Shown here in pieces: positions 18,366 through 26,871 of a stretch of 64,000 nt of DNA. The first letter of the stretch is position 1. Every line of letters begins with the position of its first letter. A program made the position numbers and the translations under genes. The notes beneath the pieces are model-generated. The model was not told the origin of the DNA. It saw nothing but the letters and a program-made list of their open reading frames with translations, and made no database searches. The DNA is from Bordetella genomosp. 11 (GTDB lineage: Bacteria > Pseudomonadota > Gammaproteobacteria > Burkholderiales > Burkholderiaceae_B): contig NZ_NEVS01000004.1 in the NCBI RefSeq assembly GCF_002261215.1, forward strand, positions 1,302,001 to 1,366,000. The letters are read 5' to 3'.

Positions 18366-18471
18366 GCGGGCGCGGCCGGTCCGCCGGCGCCATCGCGGTG
18401 CGGCCGCCCGCCGCCCGCGCAGCGCCGGTTCCCGCAACGGCGAGCGGCCTGCATGGCGGCGAGGTCGCGCC

Positions 18472-19482
18472 TCAGCCGTTATAGAACCTGCGCCCGCGGT
18501 TGCGCAGCCACAACCTGACCAGGTGGCGCTTGCGGTCCTCGTCCGGATAGTCGACGAAGCCCGTGCGGCGATGCCCCAGGCGCGTGTTGTCGACGATCTG
18601 GATCTGCCCCGCCTCGAAGAAAAATTCCCGCGACCACCGCGGCTCCATCATGATGGATTCCAGGGTGTACAGCGCGGTCTTGGTCAGGTCGTCCATTTCC
18701 TGTCCGGCCATCTCGTATCCGGTGACGACGTGGCGGTGCGACAGGCGGCACAGCGTGCGGCCTTCGTGCGCCTGGAACAGGGGATGGCTGATCAGCCGGG
18801 CGTCGTCCGGCGCATGTTCGCGCTGGCGGTCGAACAGGTAGGGCTGGTACAGCCGTTCGATCAGATCCGGATGCGAGGCCAGCAATTCGTTGTAGACCGA
18901 ATAGAAACTGACGATGCTGCTGATGCCGCCTTCCATGGCCGGCCGCAGGCATAGCAGGGCCACGTAATCCGGCGGGCAAAGGTTATAGCTATTGTCGGTG
19001 TGGAAGTTCTGCTCGGCGTTGGTGATGTCGGGCCGCACGCCGTTGCCGGGCGGTTTGCCCATGTCGCGCACGTCATAGATCACTTTGCCGTCCCAGCTCT
19101 GCGCCACCGGTCGCGACACCATCTGCGCCAGCAGCCAATAAACGGCGCGCGCTTCGTCGATGGTGTAGTCGTCCATGGGCAGCTTGTCGACGATCACGAA
19201 ACCCACGCCATGTTCGAGGATGGCGCGCGCGCGCGTCATCATCGCGCGGCAGGCGGGCAGATCGAAGTCGTCCAGGTGCAGCAGCGGCGTCGCCAGCGGA
19301 TTGCGCCGCAGGGTGTCGACCAGTTCGTCCAGCTCCCGGCGGCTGCCCGCGTCCAGGGCGATGATCCCGTCGTCCGGTGCCAGCGTATCGCGGCGCCAGA
19401 CGACGGGGCCCTCGAAAGGCGTGTCGCGGGCCCGGATGGACTCGTCGTGATGTTCGGCAAGAATGCGTTCGATGGCGCCCAT
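18472..19482 (-). CDS. TauD/TfdA-family Fe(II)/2-oxoglutarate dioxygenase
   Basis: The 336-residue protein has the facial triad of the family: His161 and Asp163 in NFHTDNS, and His304 in NTRLGHRRTGF, with a C-terminal Arg-rich stretch (HLVRLWLRNRGRR) that would bind 2-oxoglutarate. It is closer in layout to the clavaminate-synthase-like/TauD proteins of catabolic loci than to TauD itself. GGAGGAA precedes ATG 19482, which is preferred over an upstream in-frame ATG at 19530. It is divergent from a LysR gene that probably regulates it. The substrate is unknown. Confidence 0.9.
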   Translation of the reverse strand: MGAIERILAEHHDESIRARDTPFEGPVVWRRDTLAPDDGIIALDAGSRRELDELVDTLRRNPLATPLLHLDDFDLPACRAMMTRARAILEHGVGFVIVDKLPMDDYTIDEARAVYWLLAQMVSRPVAQSWDGKVIYDVRDMGKPPGNGVRPDITNAEQNFHTDNSYNLCPPDYVALLCLRPAMEGGISSIVSFYSVYNELLASHPDLIERLYQPYLFDRQREHAPDDARLISHPLFQAHEGRTLCRLSHRHVVTGYEMAGQEMDDLTKTALYTLESIMMEPRWSREFFFEAGQIQIVDNTRLGHRRTGFVDYPDEDRKRHLVRLWLRNRGRRFYNG

Positions 19483-19560
19483 GTCTTCCTCCAGATTTTT
19501 TTCGGCCGTGCGATGCGTGGCGGGGGGCACGGTTCGAATACAGTCTAGGCTGGCTGTTTG

Positions 19561-19623
19561 ATCGAAGAAAGCGATTTATTTTTAATCAACTTCATCGGAT
19601 ACTTCGATGTAAAGTCCTTCGAT
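19561..19623. promoter_or_regulatory. Divergent TauD-type/LysR regulatory region
   Basis: An AT-rich stretch (around GATTTATTTTTAATCAAC) is flanked by ATCGAAG at 19561-19567 and two inverted copies CTTCGAT at 19602-19608 and 19617-19623. The last ends 13 bp before the LysR start. The arrangement suggests LTTR binding sites. This is inference. Confidence 0.35.
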
Positions 19624-19636
19624 CCGGAGCGCGCGC

Positions 19637-20575
19637 ATGCACATACGCCAATTGGAAACCTTCATCAGGATCGTCGACACCGGCAGCTTCGCCGGCGCGG
19701 CGCAGGCCATGCACGCTACCCAGTCGACGATATCCGCCCGCATGCGGGAACTGGAAGCTTCCCTGGGTGTGCCCTTGTTCGACCGCAGCGGCCATCGCGC
19801 GGTGCTGACGCCGCGAGGCCGGGCCTTGCTGGCCCGCGCGCGCCGGATGGTCGAGCTTGCCGCCGACATCGCGCGCGACATCGGCGATGCGGGCAGCGCG
19901 GGGGGCATCGTTCGCATCGGCGTGGCGGGGCTGGTGGCGATGACCTGGTTGCCGCGGTTGCTGGCCGCATTGCGCCAGCGTTTTCCGGCCGTCACCGTGC
20001 AGCTGGAGATCGCCTTGACCACGCCGCTGGTCGAACGCCTGGCCAGCGGCGAACTGGACCTGGCCATCGCGACCGGACCGGTGCAGGGCGCGCGCCTGGA
20101 ATGCCTGGCCCTGGGCTACGACGAATTTGTCTGGATGGGGCCGCCGGGGCTGGCGCTGCCTCGCCACGCATTGACGCCGGCCGAGCTGGCGGACCTGCCG
20201 GTGCTGGGCCTGTCGGAGGCATCGCATCACTATCCCGTGATCGAACAATGGTTCAGCGCCGGCCAGGCTTCCTATCAGCCGGTGGTGTCGTGCAGCAATG
20301 TCCGGGTGCTGGCCGACCTGACCATGGCGGGACTGGGCGTCAGCCTGCTGCCCTTGCGCTCGTGCCGCGCGGACCTGGACGCCGGGCGGCTGCGCCTGAT
20401 CGAGACCCGGCCGGCGCTGCCCCCCGTGCAGTTCGTCGCCGTCCACAAGCGCGACGTACTGGACCCGCTGGTCGGCGCCATTGCCGAACTGGCGCGCGAA
20501 ACCAGCGAATTTCCGTTCACTTCTTCGCGATCTCCTTCCCGCCGGCGGCCTGCACGACCGCGGTCCACTTCTTGA
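19637..20575 (+). CDS. LysR-type transcriptional regulator
   Basis: The 312-residue LTTR has an HTH at about residues 1-60 (MHIRQLETFIRIVDTGSFAGAA, ATQSTISARM) and an effector domain to about 295. The Arg/Ser/Pro-rich last 20 residues overlap the end of the convergent Bug gene by 59 bp. It is divergent from the TauD-type dioxygenase gene and is its likely regulator. It could also affect the convergent acyl-CoA operon, but there is no direct evidence. Confidence 0.9.
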   Translation: MHIRQLETFIRIVDTGSFAGAAQAMHATQSTISARMRELEASLGVPLFDRSGHRAVLTPRGRALLARARRMVELAADIARDIGDAGSAGGIVRIGVAGLVAMTWLPRLLAALRQRFPAVTVQLEIALTTPLVERLASGELDLAIATGPVQGARLECLALGYDEFVWMGPPGLALPRHALTPAELADLPVLGLSEASHHYPVIEQWFSAGQASYQPVVSCSNVRVLADLTMAGLGVSLLPLRSCRADLDAGRLRLIETRPALPPVQFVAVHKRDVLDPLVGAIAELARETSEFPFTSSRSPSRRRPARPRSTS

Positions 20576-21506
20576 GTTCCGCCTGCAGCATCTGCGTGGT
20601 CTGTTCCGGTGTGGTGGTGACGGCTTCCGCGCCTTGCTGGCGGAACTTCTGCTGGACCTCCGGCATGGCGCCGACCTGCTTCATGGCGGCTGCCAGCTTA
20701 TCCACGATAGGCTTGGGCGTGCGCGCGGGTGCCAGCACCGCGTAGGCATTGGTGACGTCGTAGCCGCGCACGCCTGCCTCCTGCAGCGTGGGCAGGTCCG
20801 GCATGCTGGGCGAGCGCTGGGCGCTGGTGACGGCCAGCACGTGGATGCGTCCGGTGTTGATATTGCCCTGCAGGGCGGGCAACGTCTCGAAGACGATATC
20901 CACCTGGCCGCCCAACAGTGCGGCGACCGACGGGCCGCTGCCCTTGTACGGGACATGCAGCAGGTTGGTATGCGTGTCCGCCTTGAACAACTCGACCGCC
21001 ATCTGCTGCGGCGTGCCGGGGCCGGCGGAGCCGAAGGTCAGTTTCCCCGGCTTTTCCTTGGCCAGCGCGATCAGTTCGGCCACCGACTTCACCGGCACCT
21101 TGCTGTTGACGGCGACCACCATGGGCACGGTGGACGCCATGGACACGCCGACGAAGGCCTTGCCCAGGTTATATGGGCTTTCGCCCAGCGCCGCGTGGAT
21201 GGAATGGCTGCCCAGGGCTCCCAACAGCAGGGTATAGCCGTCCGGGTCCGACTTGGCGACGTGGTCCGCGCCGATCTCGCCGCCCGCGCCGGCGCGGTTC
21301 TCCACCACCACGGTCTGCCCCAGCTTGTCGGTCAGGTACTGCGCATAGATGCGGCCGGCCGCGTCGCTGGCGCCGCCGGGAGGGAAGGGCACCACCAGCT
21401 TGATGGGCCGGGATGGATAGTTGTCCGTCTGCGCGCTTGCGGGCGCGGCGGCCGAACACAGGGCAAGCGCGATCGCGCCCGCGGCGGTACGCCAATGTCG
21501 ATGCAT
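20517..21506 (-). CDS. Bug-family tripartite tricarboxylate transporter receptor
   Basis: The 329-residue exported protein has a signal peptide (AAGAIALALCSAAAPASA) and Bug motifs YPSRPIKLVVPFPPGGASD, VVVENRAGAGGEIGAD, VPYKGSGPSVAALLGGQVD and MPDLPTLQEAGVRGYD. It is the last gene of a minus-strand run with the acyl-CoA ligase (102-bp gap), which suggests that it captures the acid activated by that operon. No membrane subunits are nearby. Its 3' end overlaps the convergent LysR gene by 59 bp. Confidence 0.93.
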   Translation of the reverse strand: MHRHWRTAAGAIALALCSAAAPASAQTDNYPSRPIKLVVPFPPGGASDAAGRIYAQYLTDKLGQTVVVENRAGAGGEIGADHVAKSDPDGYTLLLGALGSHSIHAALGESPYNLGKAFVGVSMASTVPMVVAVNSKVPVKSVAELIALAKEKPGKLTFGSAGPGTPQQMAVELFKADTHTNLLHVPYKGSGPSVAALLGGQVDIVFETLPALQGNINTGRIHVLAVTSAQRSPSMPDLPTLQEAGVRGYDVTNAYAVLAPARTPKPIVDKLAAAMKQVGAMPEVQQKFRQQGAEAVTTTPEQTTQMLQAELKKWTAVVQAAGGKEIAKK

Positions 21507-21608
21507 GATGAGTCTCCTTCAGTACCCCTTGGGGGCTTGTGTATGCGCCGCGTTTCTTTGACGCGGCATGGCAACTGCTTTTCCGGTCCCGTGTCGGCGT
21601 GCTCCCTG

Positions 21609-23135
21609 CTACCCGGCCGCCTCCGCGCGCAAGCGCGCGGCCAGCACGGCGCGGTCCACCTTGCCGACCGCGTTTTCCGGCAGCGTCTCCACGGCGATGA
21701 AGCGGTCCGGCACATAGATGCGTCCCAGCACGCGCAGCATTTCGCCGCGCAGCGATGCTTCGTCGATGGCGCCGTTCCTGGCCACCACGAAGGCCACCGG
21801 AACTTCGCCCAGGTCGGCGTGCGGCCCGCCCACCACCGCGCAGGCGGCCACGGCGGGCAGGGCGGCCAGGGCCCGTTCGATCATCGATGGGGAAATGTTT
21901 TCGCCGCCGCGGATGATGACGTCCTTGATGCGGCCGGTGATGCTCAGATAGCCTTCCGCGTCGAAGCGCCCCAGGTCACCCGTGCGCAACACGCCGTCGC
22001 GGATGCCTGGCTCGGCGGTGCCGATATAGCCGGTCATCAGGTTATCGCCGGCGATGCAGATCTCGCCTTCCGCGCCCTGCGTGGCCATGCTGCCGTCCGG
22101 GCGGCGCAGGAAGACGCGCTGGCCCGGCAGGACGGTGCCTACGGTGCCGATGCGCCGCGCGTGGGGCGGGTTTATCGTCGATGTGCAGGTGGCCTCGGAC
22201 AAGCCATAGGAAACCACCAGCGGGCAGCCCAGGAAATCCTCGATGCGCCGGTGCAGGGCTTCGGTGATTGGGGCCGAGCCGCAGCGCGCGAAGCGCAGCC
22301 GCGCCAGATCGGCGGCGCCGAAGTCGAGCTCCAGCATGCGCGCATACATGGTGGGCACGCCGGTGATAATGGTCGGTCGATGGCGCGCCATCAGTCCCGG
22401 CATGTCTTCCGCGCGGAAGCGGCCGCCCAGCACGACCGCCGCGCCGGCGTAGAGCGGCGCCAATACCTGGTTGTTGATGGCATTGGTGTGATGCAGGGGC
22501 ATGACGTGCAGCAGGCGGTCGTCCGGCCGCAAGCCGGTGTGCGCCGCGACGCCGCGCGCGTTGCTCAGCAGGCCGCGCTGGTTCAGCAGGACGCCCTTGG
22601 GCTGCCCGGTGCTGCCGGACGTAAACAGCAGCAGCGCCGGATCGCCGGGCGCGACGCCGGTGTCCCAGCCCGGCGCGGCATCCGTGTCGCGGCGATCCCA
22701 GGCCAGCTGCCGGGCGGCGGGCAGGCCGCACGCCGCGGCCAGTTCTTCATGCGCGGCATCGTGCAGCATCCAGGCCAACCTCACGGCGGCGACGCGCCGG
22801 CGGGTTTCTTCGGCCGAGATGCGCGGTTCCAGCGGGCAGGGACAGGCACCGGCCGCCAGCGCCCCCAGCAGCGCGAGTATCTGCGCCGGCGAACGGGCCA
22901 TCGCGAGACCGACGAAATCGCCGCGCCGCACGCCGCGCTCGCGCAGCCAGCCGGCGATGCCCGCCACCTGTTCGGACAGCTCGCCATAGGACAGCGTTTC
23001 GTCTTCATGGACCAGGGCGGGCGACTGGCGCCTGGCCGGATCGGCCCAACGCTGGCGCAAGGCCGCGACCAGGTTGCTTTCCGGGATGTCGCTCTGCACG
23101 GCGGCTTTTTGCTGTCGGATCACGGCCTTCCCCAT
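21609..23135 (-). CDS. AMP-dependent acyl-CoA synthetase/ligase
   Basis: The 508-residue protein belongs to the ANL superfamily: phosphate-binding loop LLLFTSGSTGQPKG, YGLSEATCTS, adenine-site RTGDLGRFDAEGYLSI, hinge GRIKDVIIRGGENISP and C-terminal catalytic Lys in ENAVGKVDR. It activates a carboxylic acid to its CoA thioester. The start ATG at 23135 overlaps the IpdB-like stop codon (TGATG), so it is translationally coupled. Closest functional guesses are cyclohexanecarboxylate-, fatty- or aromatic-acid ligases; the acid is unknown. Confidence 0.92.
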   Translation of the reverse strand: MGKAVIRQQKAAVQSDIPESNLVAALRQRWADPARRQSPALVHEDETLSYGELSEQVAGIAGWLRERGVRRGDFVGLAMARSPAQILALLGALAAGACPCPLEPRISAEETRRRVAAVRLAWMLHDAAHEELAAACGLPAARQLAWDRRDTDAAPGWDTGVAPGDPALLLFTSGSTGQPKGVLLNQRGLLSNARGVAAHTGLRPDDRLLHVMPLHHTNAINNQVLAPLYAGAAVVLGGRFRAEDMPGLMARHRPTIITGVPTMYARMLELDFGAADLARLRFARCGSAPITEALHRRIEDFLGCPLVVSYGLSEATCTSTINPPHARRIGTVGTVLPGQRVFLRRPDGSMATQGAEGEICIAGDNLMTGYIGTAEPGIRDGVLRTGDLGRFDAEGYLSITGRIKDVIIRGGENISPSMIERALAALPAVAACAVVGGPHADLGEVPVAFVVARNGAIDEASLRGEMLRVLGRIYVPDRFIAVETLPENAVGKVDRAVLAARLRAEAAG

Positions 23136-23869
23136 CAGCGCAGCCGCACGGCCGCGTCGCGTTCGAACTGCCCGTCGCGATCCAGCGCGCGCAGCGCGCG
23201 TGCTTCTCCTTCGGTGGGCGGTTGCGTCGGCGCCGCGTCCGTGGCGTCGAACTCGAAGCCGGTGCGCGCGCGAACCTCTTCCAGGCTGGCCTCCGGATGC
23301 CACGATTGCAAGGCAAGGCGCCCGTCGCGCTTGACGAATACCGCGATGGGCGTGACCACGCCGTGAAAGCCGCCCCACGATGTCTTGAAATCCAGCTTGG
23401 GGACGAAGGTGCGCGTCGAATGTTCCGTGCGCCAGGTGCAGGCGCGCCGGGCCGTGGGCAGCATCACGGCGCCGCCGCCGCCGCCGGGCAGGCGGACCTT
23501 GGGGCGGTGCCAGTCGCCGATGCTGGAATTGTTGGCGCAGCCTTCGCCGTCGATCTGGGCCGCGCCCAGGAAAGTCAGGTCCATGCGCCCGCGCGTGCAC
23601 AGGTCGTAGAAATCCTCGTTGGCGAAGATGGACGCGGAATGTTCGGCCAGCACCGGGTCCGAGCTGGACAGCGGCACGTGCGAGGGGCGCGGATCCACCC
23701 CGCCGGCCACGTTGATATAGACGTAGTCCCATTCGTAGGCCTGTTTGGCGAGCAGGCAGGCCAGCATGGGGAAGGTGGAATTGACGCCGCTGAATGTGAT
23801 CTCGTCGGGCCGGATGAAGCGGGCCAGGTTGATCACGATGTACGAAAACGGAGACCAGGCTTCACGCAT
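23135..23869 (-). CDS. CoA-transferase-like beta subunit, IpdB-like
   Basis: The 244-residue protein aligns with the beta subunit of family I CoA-transferases such as glutaconate CoA-transferase GctB: FLGAAQIDGEGCANNSSIGDWHRPKVRLPGGGGGA-type core and WHPEASLEEVRARTGFEF. In GctB the catalytic Glu lies in VESG before a conserved Pro-Val-x-Val-Pro; here the same place reads NVAGG with Ala55. Lack of that Glu is also, as I recall, a feature of the steroid ring-opening hydrolase IpdAB, so a CoA-thioester C-C hydrolase is more likely than CoA transfer. It overlaps the alpha subunit gene by 8 bp. Confidence 0.85.
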   Translation of the reverse strand: MREAWSPFSYIVINLARFIRPDEITFSGVNSTFPMLACLLAKQAYEWDYVYINVAGGVDPRPSHVPLSSSDPVLAEHSASIFANEDFYDLCTRGRMDLTFLGAAQIDGEGCANNSSIGDWHRPKVRLPGGGGGAVMLPTARRACTWRTEHSTRTFVPKLDFKTSWGGFHGVVTPIAVFVKRDGRLALQSWHPEASLEEVRARTGFEFDATDAAPTQPPTEGEARALRALDRDGQFERDAAVRLR

Positions 23870-24695
23870 GGAGGGTCTCCTGGATTTCCGGAGCCTCGGC
23901 CATGTGGGCGTCCAGGCTGCGCGTGGTGTCCATGTATCGCTCCACGGCGGGATAGTCGATGGCGTAGTCGGGCCAGCAGGATCCCGGCCACGCGCCGTTC
24001 GGCACGACGGCCAGCGCCTGCACCATGAAGTAGGGGACCACGGTGGCCTCGGGTTCGCGTTCGAAGACGGCGCTGTCGACCATGCGCTCGGCCACCACCA
24101 GCACGCTGCCCGCGGCCCGGCTCATGATGCGGTCCCAGTGATAGGTGCCGCGCACGCGTACATTGCCCTTGGCATCGACCTCGCTGGCGTGGATGACGGC
24201 GAAGTCGGGCCGCACGGCCGGTATGACCCAGGTCTTTTGCCCGCTGCCATAGGGATCGTCCAGGCAGGCCCAGTTGTTCAGGCTGGGCAGGTCGCTGCCA
24301 TGCAGGCCGCCGCAGGGCATGAAGGGCACGCCATAGGCGGCGGCACGCAGGCCGGCGGTCAGGCTGGCGCAGGCGTGTTCTTCCAGCTCCACCTTGCCTT
24401 GTTCGATGGCCTTGCGATAGCCCGGCGCCAGGCCGAAGTTGCCTTCCATGGCCACGATGCCGGCGCGCACGCGGCGCAGGGTACCCGCGCGGCAAAGGAT
24501 ATCGACGTCGTAGCCGGGCGATTGCTTGATCAGCTCCAGGTCGCGCCGGCCTTGCCGGATCAATTCGCGCACCAGGGCAAACGGGCCCCGGTGCAGGAAG
24601 CTGCCGCCCAGCGCGACCGAGGCGCCGTCGGGAATCAGCGCCGCCAGTTCGGACAGGGTGCGCTGCTTGTCAGGTTGATTGAAGCCGGATCCCAT
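23862..24695 (-). CDS. CoA-transferase-like alpha subunit, IpdA-like
   Basis: The 277-residue protein has the family I alpha-subunit pattern: DGASVALGGSFLHRGPFALV near the N-terminus, MEGNFGLAPGYRKAIEQGKVELEEHA (Glu84, Glu105, Glu106) and GVPFMPCGGLHGSDLP. It forms the heteromeric enzyme with the overlapping beta subunit. I recall that IpdA hydrolases use a Glu close to this region, so activity would be retained although the beta-subunit Glu is missing. I chose ATG 24695; the frame is open further upstream but reads as low-complexity sequence there. Confidence 0.85.
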   Translation of the reverse strand: MGSGFNQPDKQRTLSELAALIPDGASVALGGSFLHRGPFALVRELIRQGRRDLELIKQSPGYDVDILCRAGTLRRVRAGIVAMEGNFGLAPGYRKAIEQGKVELEEHACASLTAGLRAAAYGVPFMPCGGLHGSDLPSLNNWACLDDPYGSGQKTWVIPAVRPDFAVIHASEVDAKGNVRVRGTYHWDRIMSRAAGSVLVVAERMVDSAVFEREPEATVVPYFMVQALAVVPNGAWPGSCWPDYAIDYPAVERYMDTTRSLDAHMAEAPEIQETLHA

Positions 24696-24814
24696 GATGC
24701 GGTGTCTCCTCGCGGTGTATTCGTGTTGCCAGGCTGGCGGGCGTATGGCGCCTTGTTCCTGTGTCTTCGTGTCTTCGGGTCTCGCGTCCCGTGTATTGCG
24801 TCCGCTTCGGGCGG

Positions 24815-25540
24815 CTAGCGCGGCGCGCCCAGGTAGGCGGCGATGCGCTGTTTCAATCCCGGCGCGGCGGCCGATCGCACCAGTCGCGACAGGTCTTCGT
24901 CCGCGCCACGGTCGGCCAGCGTGTCGTAGAGGGCCGCGCGGCTGGCCCGCGGAAGTTCCGCCGCGCGCGCCAGGGCCTGGGCGCGCAGCCCGGCCCATTC
25001 GTCGCGCGGCGCCATCGCCTGCAGAAAACCGATCTCGCGGGCATGCGCGGCATCGAAGGTGGCCGCGGTTTCCAGCAGCGCGCGCGCTGCCTGGGCGCCC
25101 ACCAGGGCAGCGAAGTGGCGGGTACCAAGCACCAGGCCGAACTTCAGGCCAGGCATGCGGAACGTGGCGTCCTTGTCGGCGTAGCGCAGGCGGCAGGCGG
25201 CGAAAAGATCCACGCCGGCGCCGAAGTTGCGGCCGTGCGCCAGGGCCACCGTCAGGCAGGGCGAGGTTCGCAGCAACTGCAATAGCGTCTCGATGCGCAC
25301 GAAGCGCAGCAGCAGGTCGCCTTCGGATTGCGCGTCCACATCGGAAAAATCGAAGCCGGCGCTGAAGTTCCTGCCTTCGCCTTCCAGCGTGATGAGTCCG
25401 GCGTCCTGCCGATGCGCCTGTTCGACGGCGTCGATCAGGGCCTCGACCATTTCCGCCGATAGGGCGTTCATTTTTTCCGGCCGGTTCAAGCGGATATGAA
25501 ACGCGGCATCGTCGCGTTCGATGCGTACCAGGCCGCTCAT
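24815..25540 (-). CDS. Atypical enoyl-CoA hydratase/isomerase (crotonase) family protein
   Basis: The 241-residue protein has the crotonase fold: RLNRPEKMNALSAEMVEAL, first oxyanion-hole segment GRNFSAGFDFSDVD and second segment GRNFGAGVDLFAACRLRYA. Both Glu residues that catalyse hydration in classical crotonases are changed: the G-G-x-E position reads GAGVD and the P-E position reads MPGL. It may therefore be an isomerase, hydrolase or C-C lyase of the superfamily rather than a hydratase. It overlaps the CaiB/BaiF gene by 4 bp (ATGA) and precedes the IpdAB-like pair by 119 bp. Confidence 0.88.
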   Translation of the reverse strand: MSGLVRIERDDAAFHIRLNRPEKMNALSAEMVEALIDAVEQAHRQDAGLITLEGEGRNFSAGFDFSDVDAQSEGDLLLRFVRIETLLQLLRTSPCLTVALAHGRNFGAGVDLFAACRLRYADKDATFRMPGLKFGLVLGTRHFAALVGAQAARALLETAATFDAAHAREIGFLQAMAPRDEWAGLRAQALARAAELPRASRAALYDTLADRGADEDLSRLVRSAAAPGLKQRIAAYLGAPR

Positions 25541-26724
25541 TTCGCCGTCTCCGTGGCCAGGGGCGCGCCGCGCAGGGTTGTCAGGATTTCGTCGTTGTGC
25601 TCGCCCAGCCCGGGCGGCCGCTGGCGGATCGTGGCGGTGCGGCCGTCGAAGCGCACCGGCATGCCGAAGGTGCGCGTCTTGACGCCGTTGGGCAGCTCGA
25701 CCGGCTGGACCCAGCCCATATGCGCCACCTGCTCATCGTCCAGCACCTGCGAATAGGAATTGATGGGCGCGCAGGGCACGCCGGCCTGGCGGAATCGCGC
25801 CAGCCAGTGTTCCGCGTCCTGCTGCAGGAAGATCTCTTCCAGCATTTCGCGCAGCGTCTGCTGGTTGCGCGCGCGCAGGCTGGTATCGGCGAAGCGCGGA
25901 TCGGCGTACCAGTCGTCGCGGCCGACGACGGCGCAGACGCTCTTCCACAGGGCGTTATTGCCCGCCGCCATGCCGAAGTATCCGTCGCGGCAGCGGAAGG
26001 CCTGATAGGGGGCGTTGCGCGGATGCGCCGATCCCAGTTTGACCGGGTCGCGGCCGCTGCCGAAGAATTCGGAGGTCTGCAGCGCGGCGATGCCCAGCGT
26101 CGCGCCCAGCATCGAGACATCGATGTGCGCGCCCTGGCCGCTCGCCTGCACCTGCCGCAGCGCGCTGGCGATGCTGAATGCGGCATACAGCCCGGCGGAA
26201 AAATCGGCCACCGGCACGCCGCACTTGACGGGTGCGCCGCCTTGTTCGCCCGTCACGCTCATGATGCCGCTCATGGCCTGGATGGTCAGGTCGAAGCCGC
26301 CTTCCTGCGCGCGCGGGCCCGACTGCCCGTAGGCCGAGATCGAGCAGTACAGCAGCCGGGGGTTGCGCTCGCTCAGCGCCGCATAGCCCAGGCCCAGGCG
26401 ATCCATGACGCCGGGCCGGTTGTTTTCCAGAAGCACGTCGGCTCGGGCGATCAGGCCGCGGGCCAGTTCGACGTCGGCGGGATCCTTCAGATTCAGCGTG
26501 ACGGATCGCTTGTTGCGGTTCAGGGAAGCGAAGTTCTCGCTATAGCCCTGCGAAATCGGCGGCCAGCTGCGCAGCGTATCGCCACCCTCTGGATGTTCGA
26601 TCTTGATGACATCCGCGCCCATATCGGCCAGCAGCATGCCGCAGAAGGGGCCGGCGGCGACGTTGCAGATTTCGATGACGGTGATTCCGGCCAGCGGCGC
26701 GACCATGGGATCTGGCATATCCAT
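25537..26724 (-). CDS. CaiB/BaiF family (type III) CoA-transferase
   Basis: The 395-residue protein has the CaiB/BaiF signature: MLLADMGADVIKIEHPEGGD, FASLNRNKRSVTLNLK, DVLLENNRPGVMDRLGLGY and the catalytic Asp174 in PVADFSAGLYAA. It moves CoA between acids through an aspartyl-CoA anhydride, which would give a second way to activate the operon's substrate. It is the first gene of a minus-strand operon (CaiB, crotonase, IpdA-like, IpdB-like, ligase, Bug). AGGA lies close before ATG 26724; ATGs at 26718 and 26706 are alternatives. Confidence 0.92.
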   Translation of the reverse strand: MDMPDPMVAPLAGITVIEICNVAAGPFCGMLLADMGADVIKIEHPEGGDTLRSWPPISQGYSENFASLNRNKRSVTLNLKDPADVELARGLIARADVLLENNRPGVMDRLGLGYAALSERNPRLLYCSISAYGQSGPRAQEGGFDLTIQAMSGIMSVTGEQGGAPVKCGVPVADFSAGLYAAFSIASALRQVQASGQGAHIDVSMLGATLGIAALQTSEFFGSGRDPVKLGSAHPRNAPYQAFRCRDGYFGMAAGNNALWKSVCAVVGRDDWYADPRFADTSLRARNQQTLREMLEEIFLQQDAEHWLARFRQAGVPCAPINSYSQVLDDEQVAHMGWVQPVELPNGVKTRTFGMPVRFDGRTATIRQRPPGLGEHNDEILTTLRGAPLATETAK

Positions 26725-26871
26725 ATTTCCTAAATGTTGGGATGATGCTTACGAAATTTGGTATTTCGAGGCAGATTAGCACTCCATTCGGCGCCGCGTC
26801 TACTGGCGCCACTCCCAGGCGCCAAAGCCGGTCTATCATCGTCGGACTACAACACCGGAGGAGGATTCGCC

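Noticed and set aside
20481..23366. A 961-codon plus-strand open frame
   Set aside because: It runs opposite the Bug, ligase and IpdB-like genes, all of which have clear family motifs; the translated sequence has no recognisable domain.
23135..24695. Straightforward glutaconate/3-oxoacid CoA-transferase
   Set aside because: The beta subunit has Ala55 in place of the catalytic Glu, so simple CoA transfer is doubtful and an IpdAB-like hydrolase is favoured.
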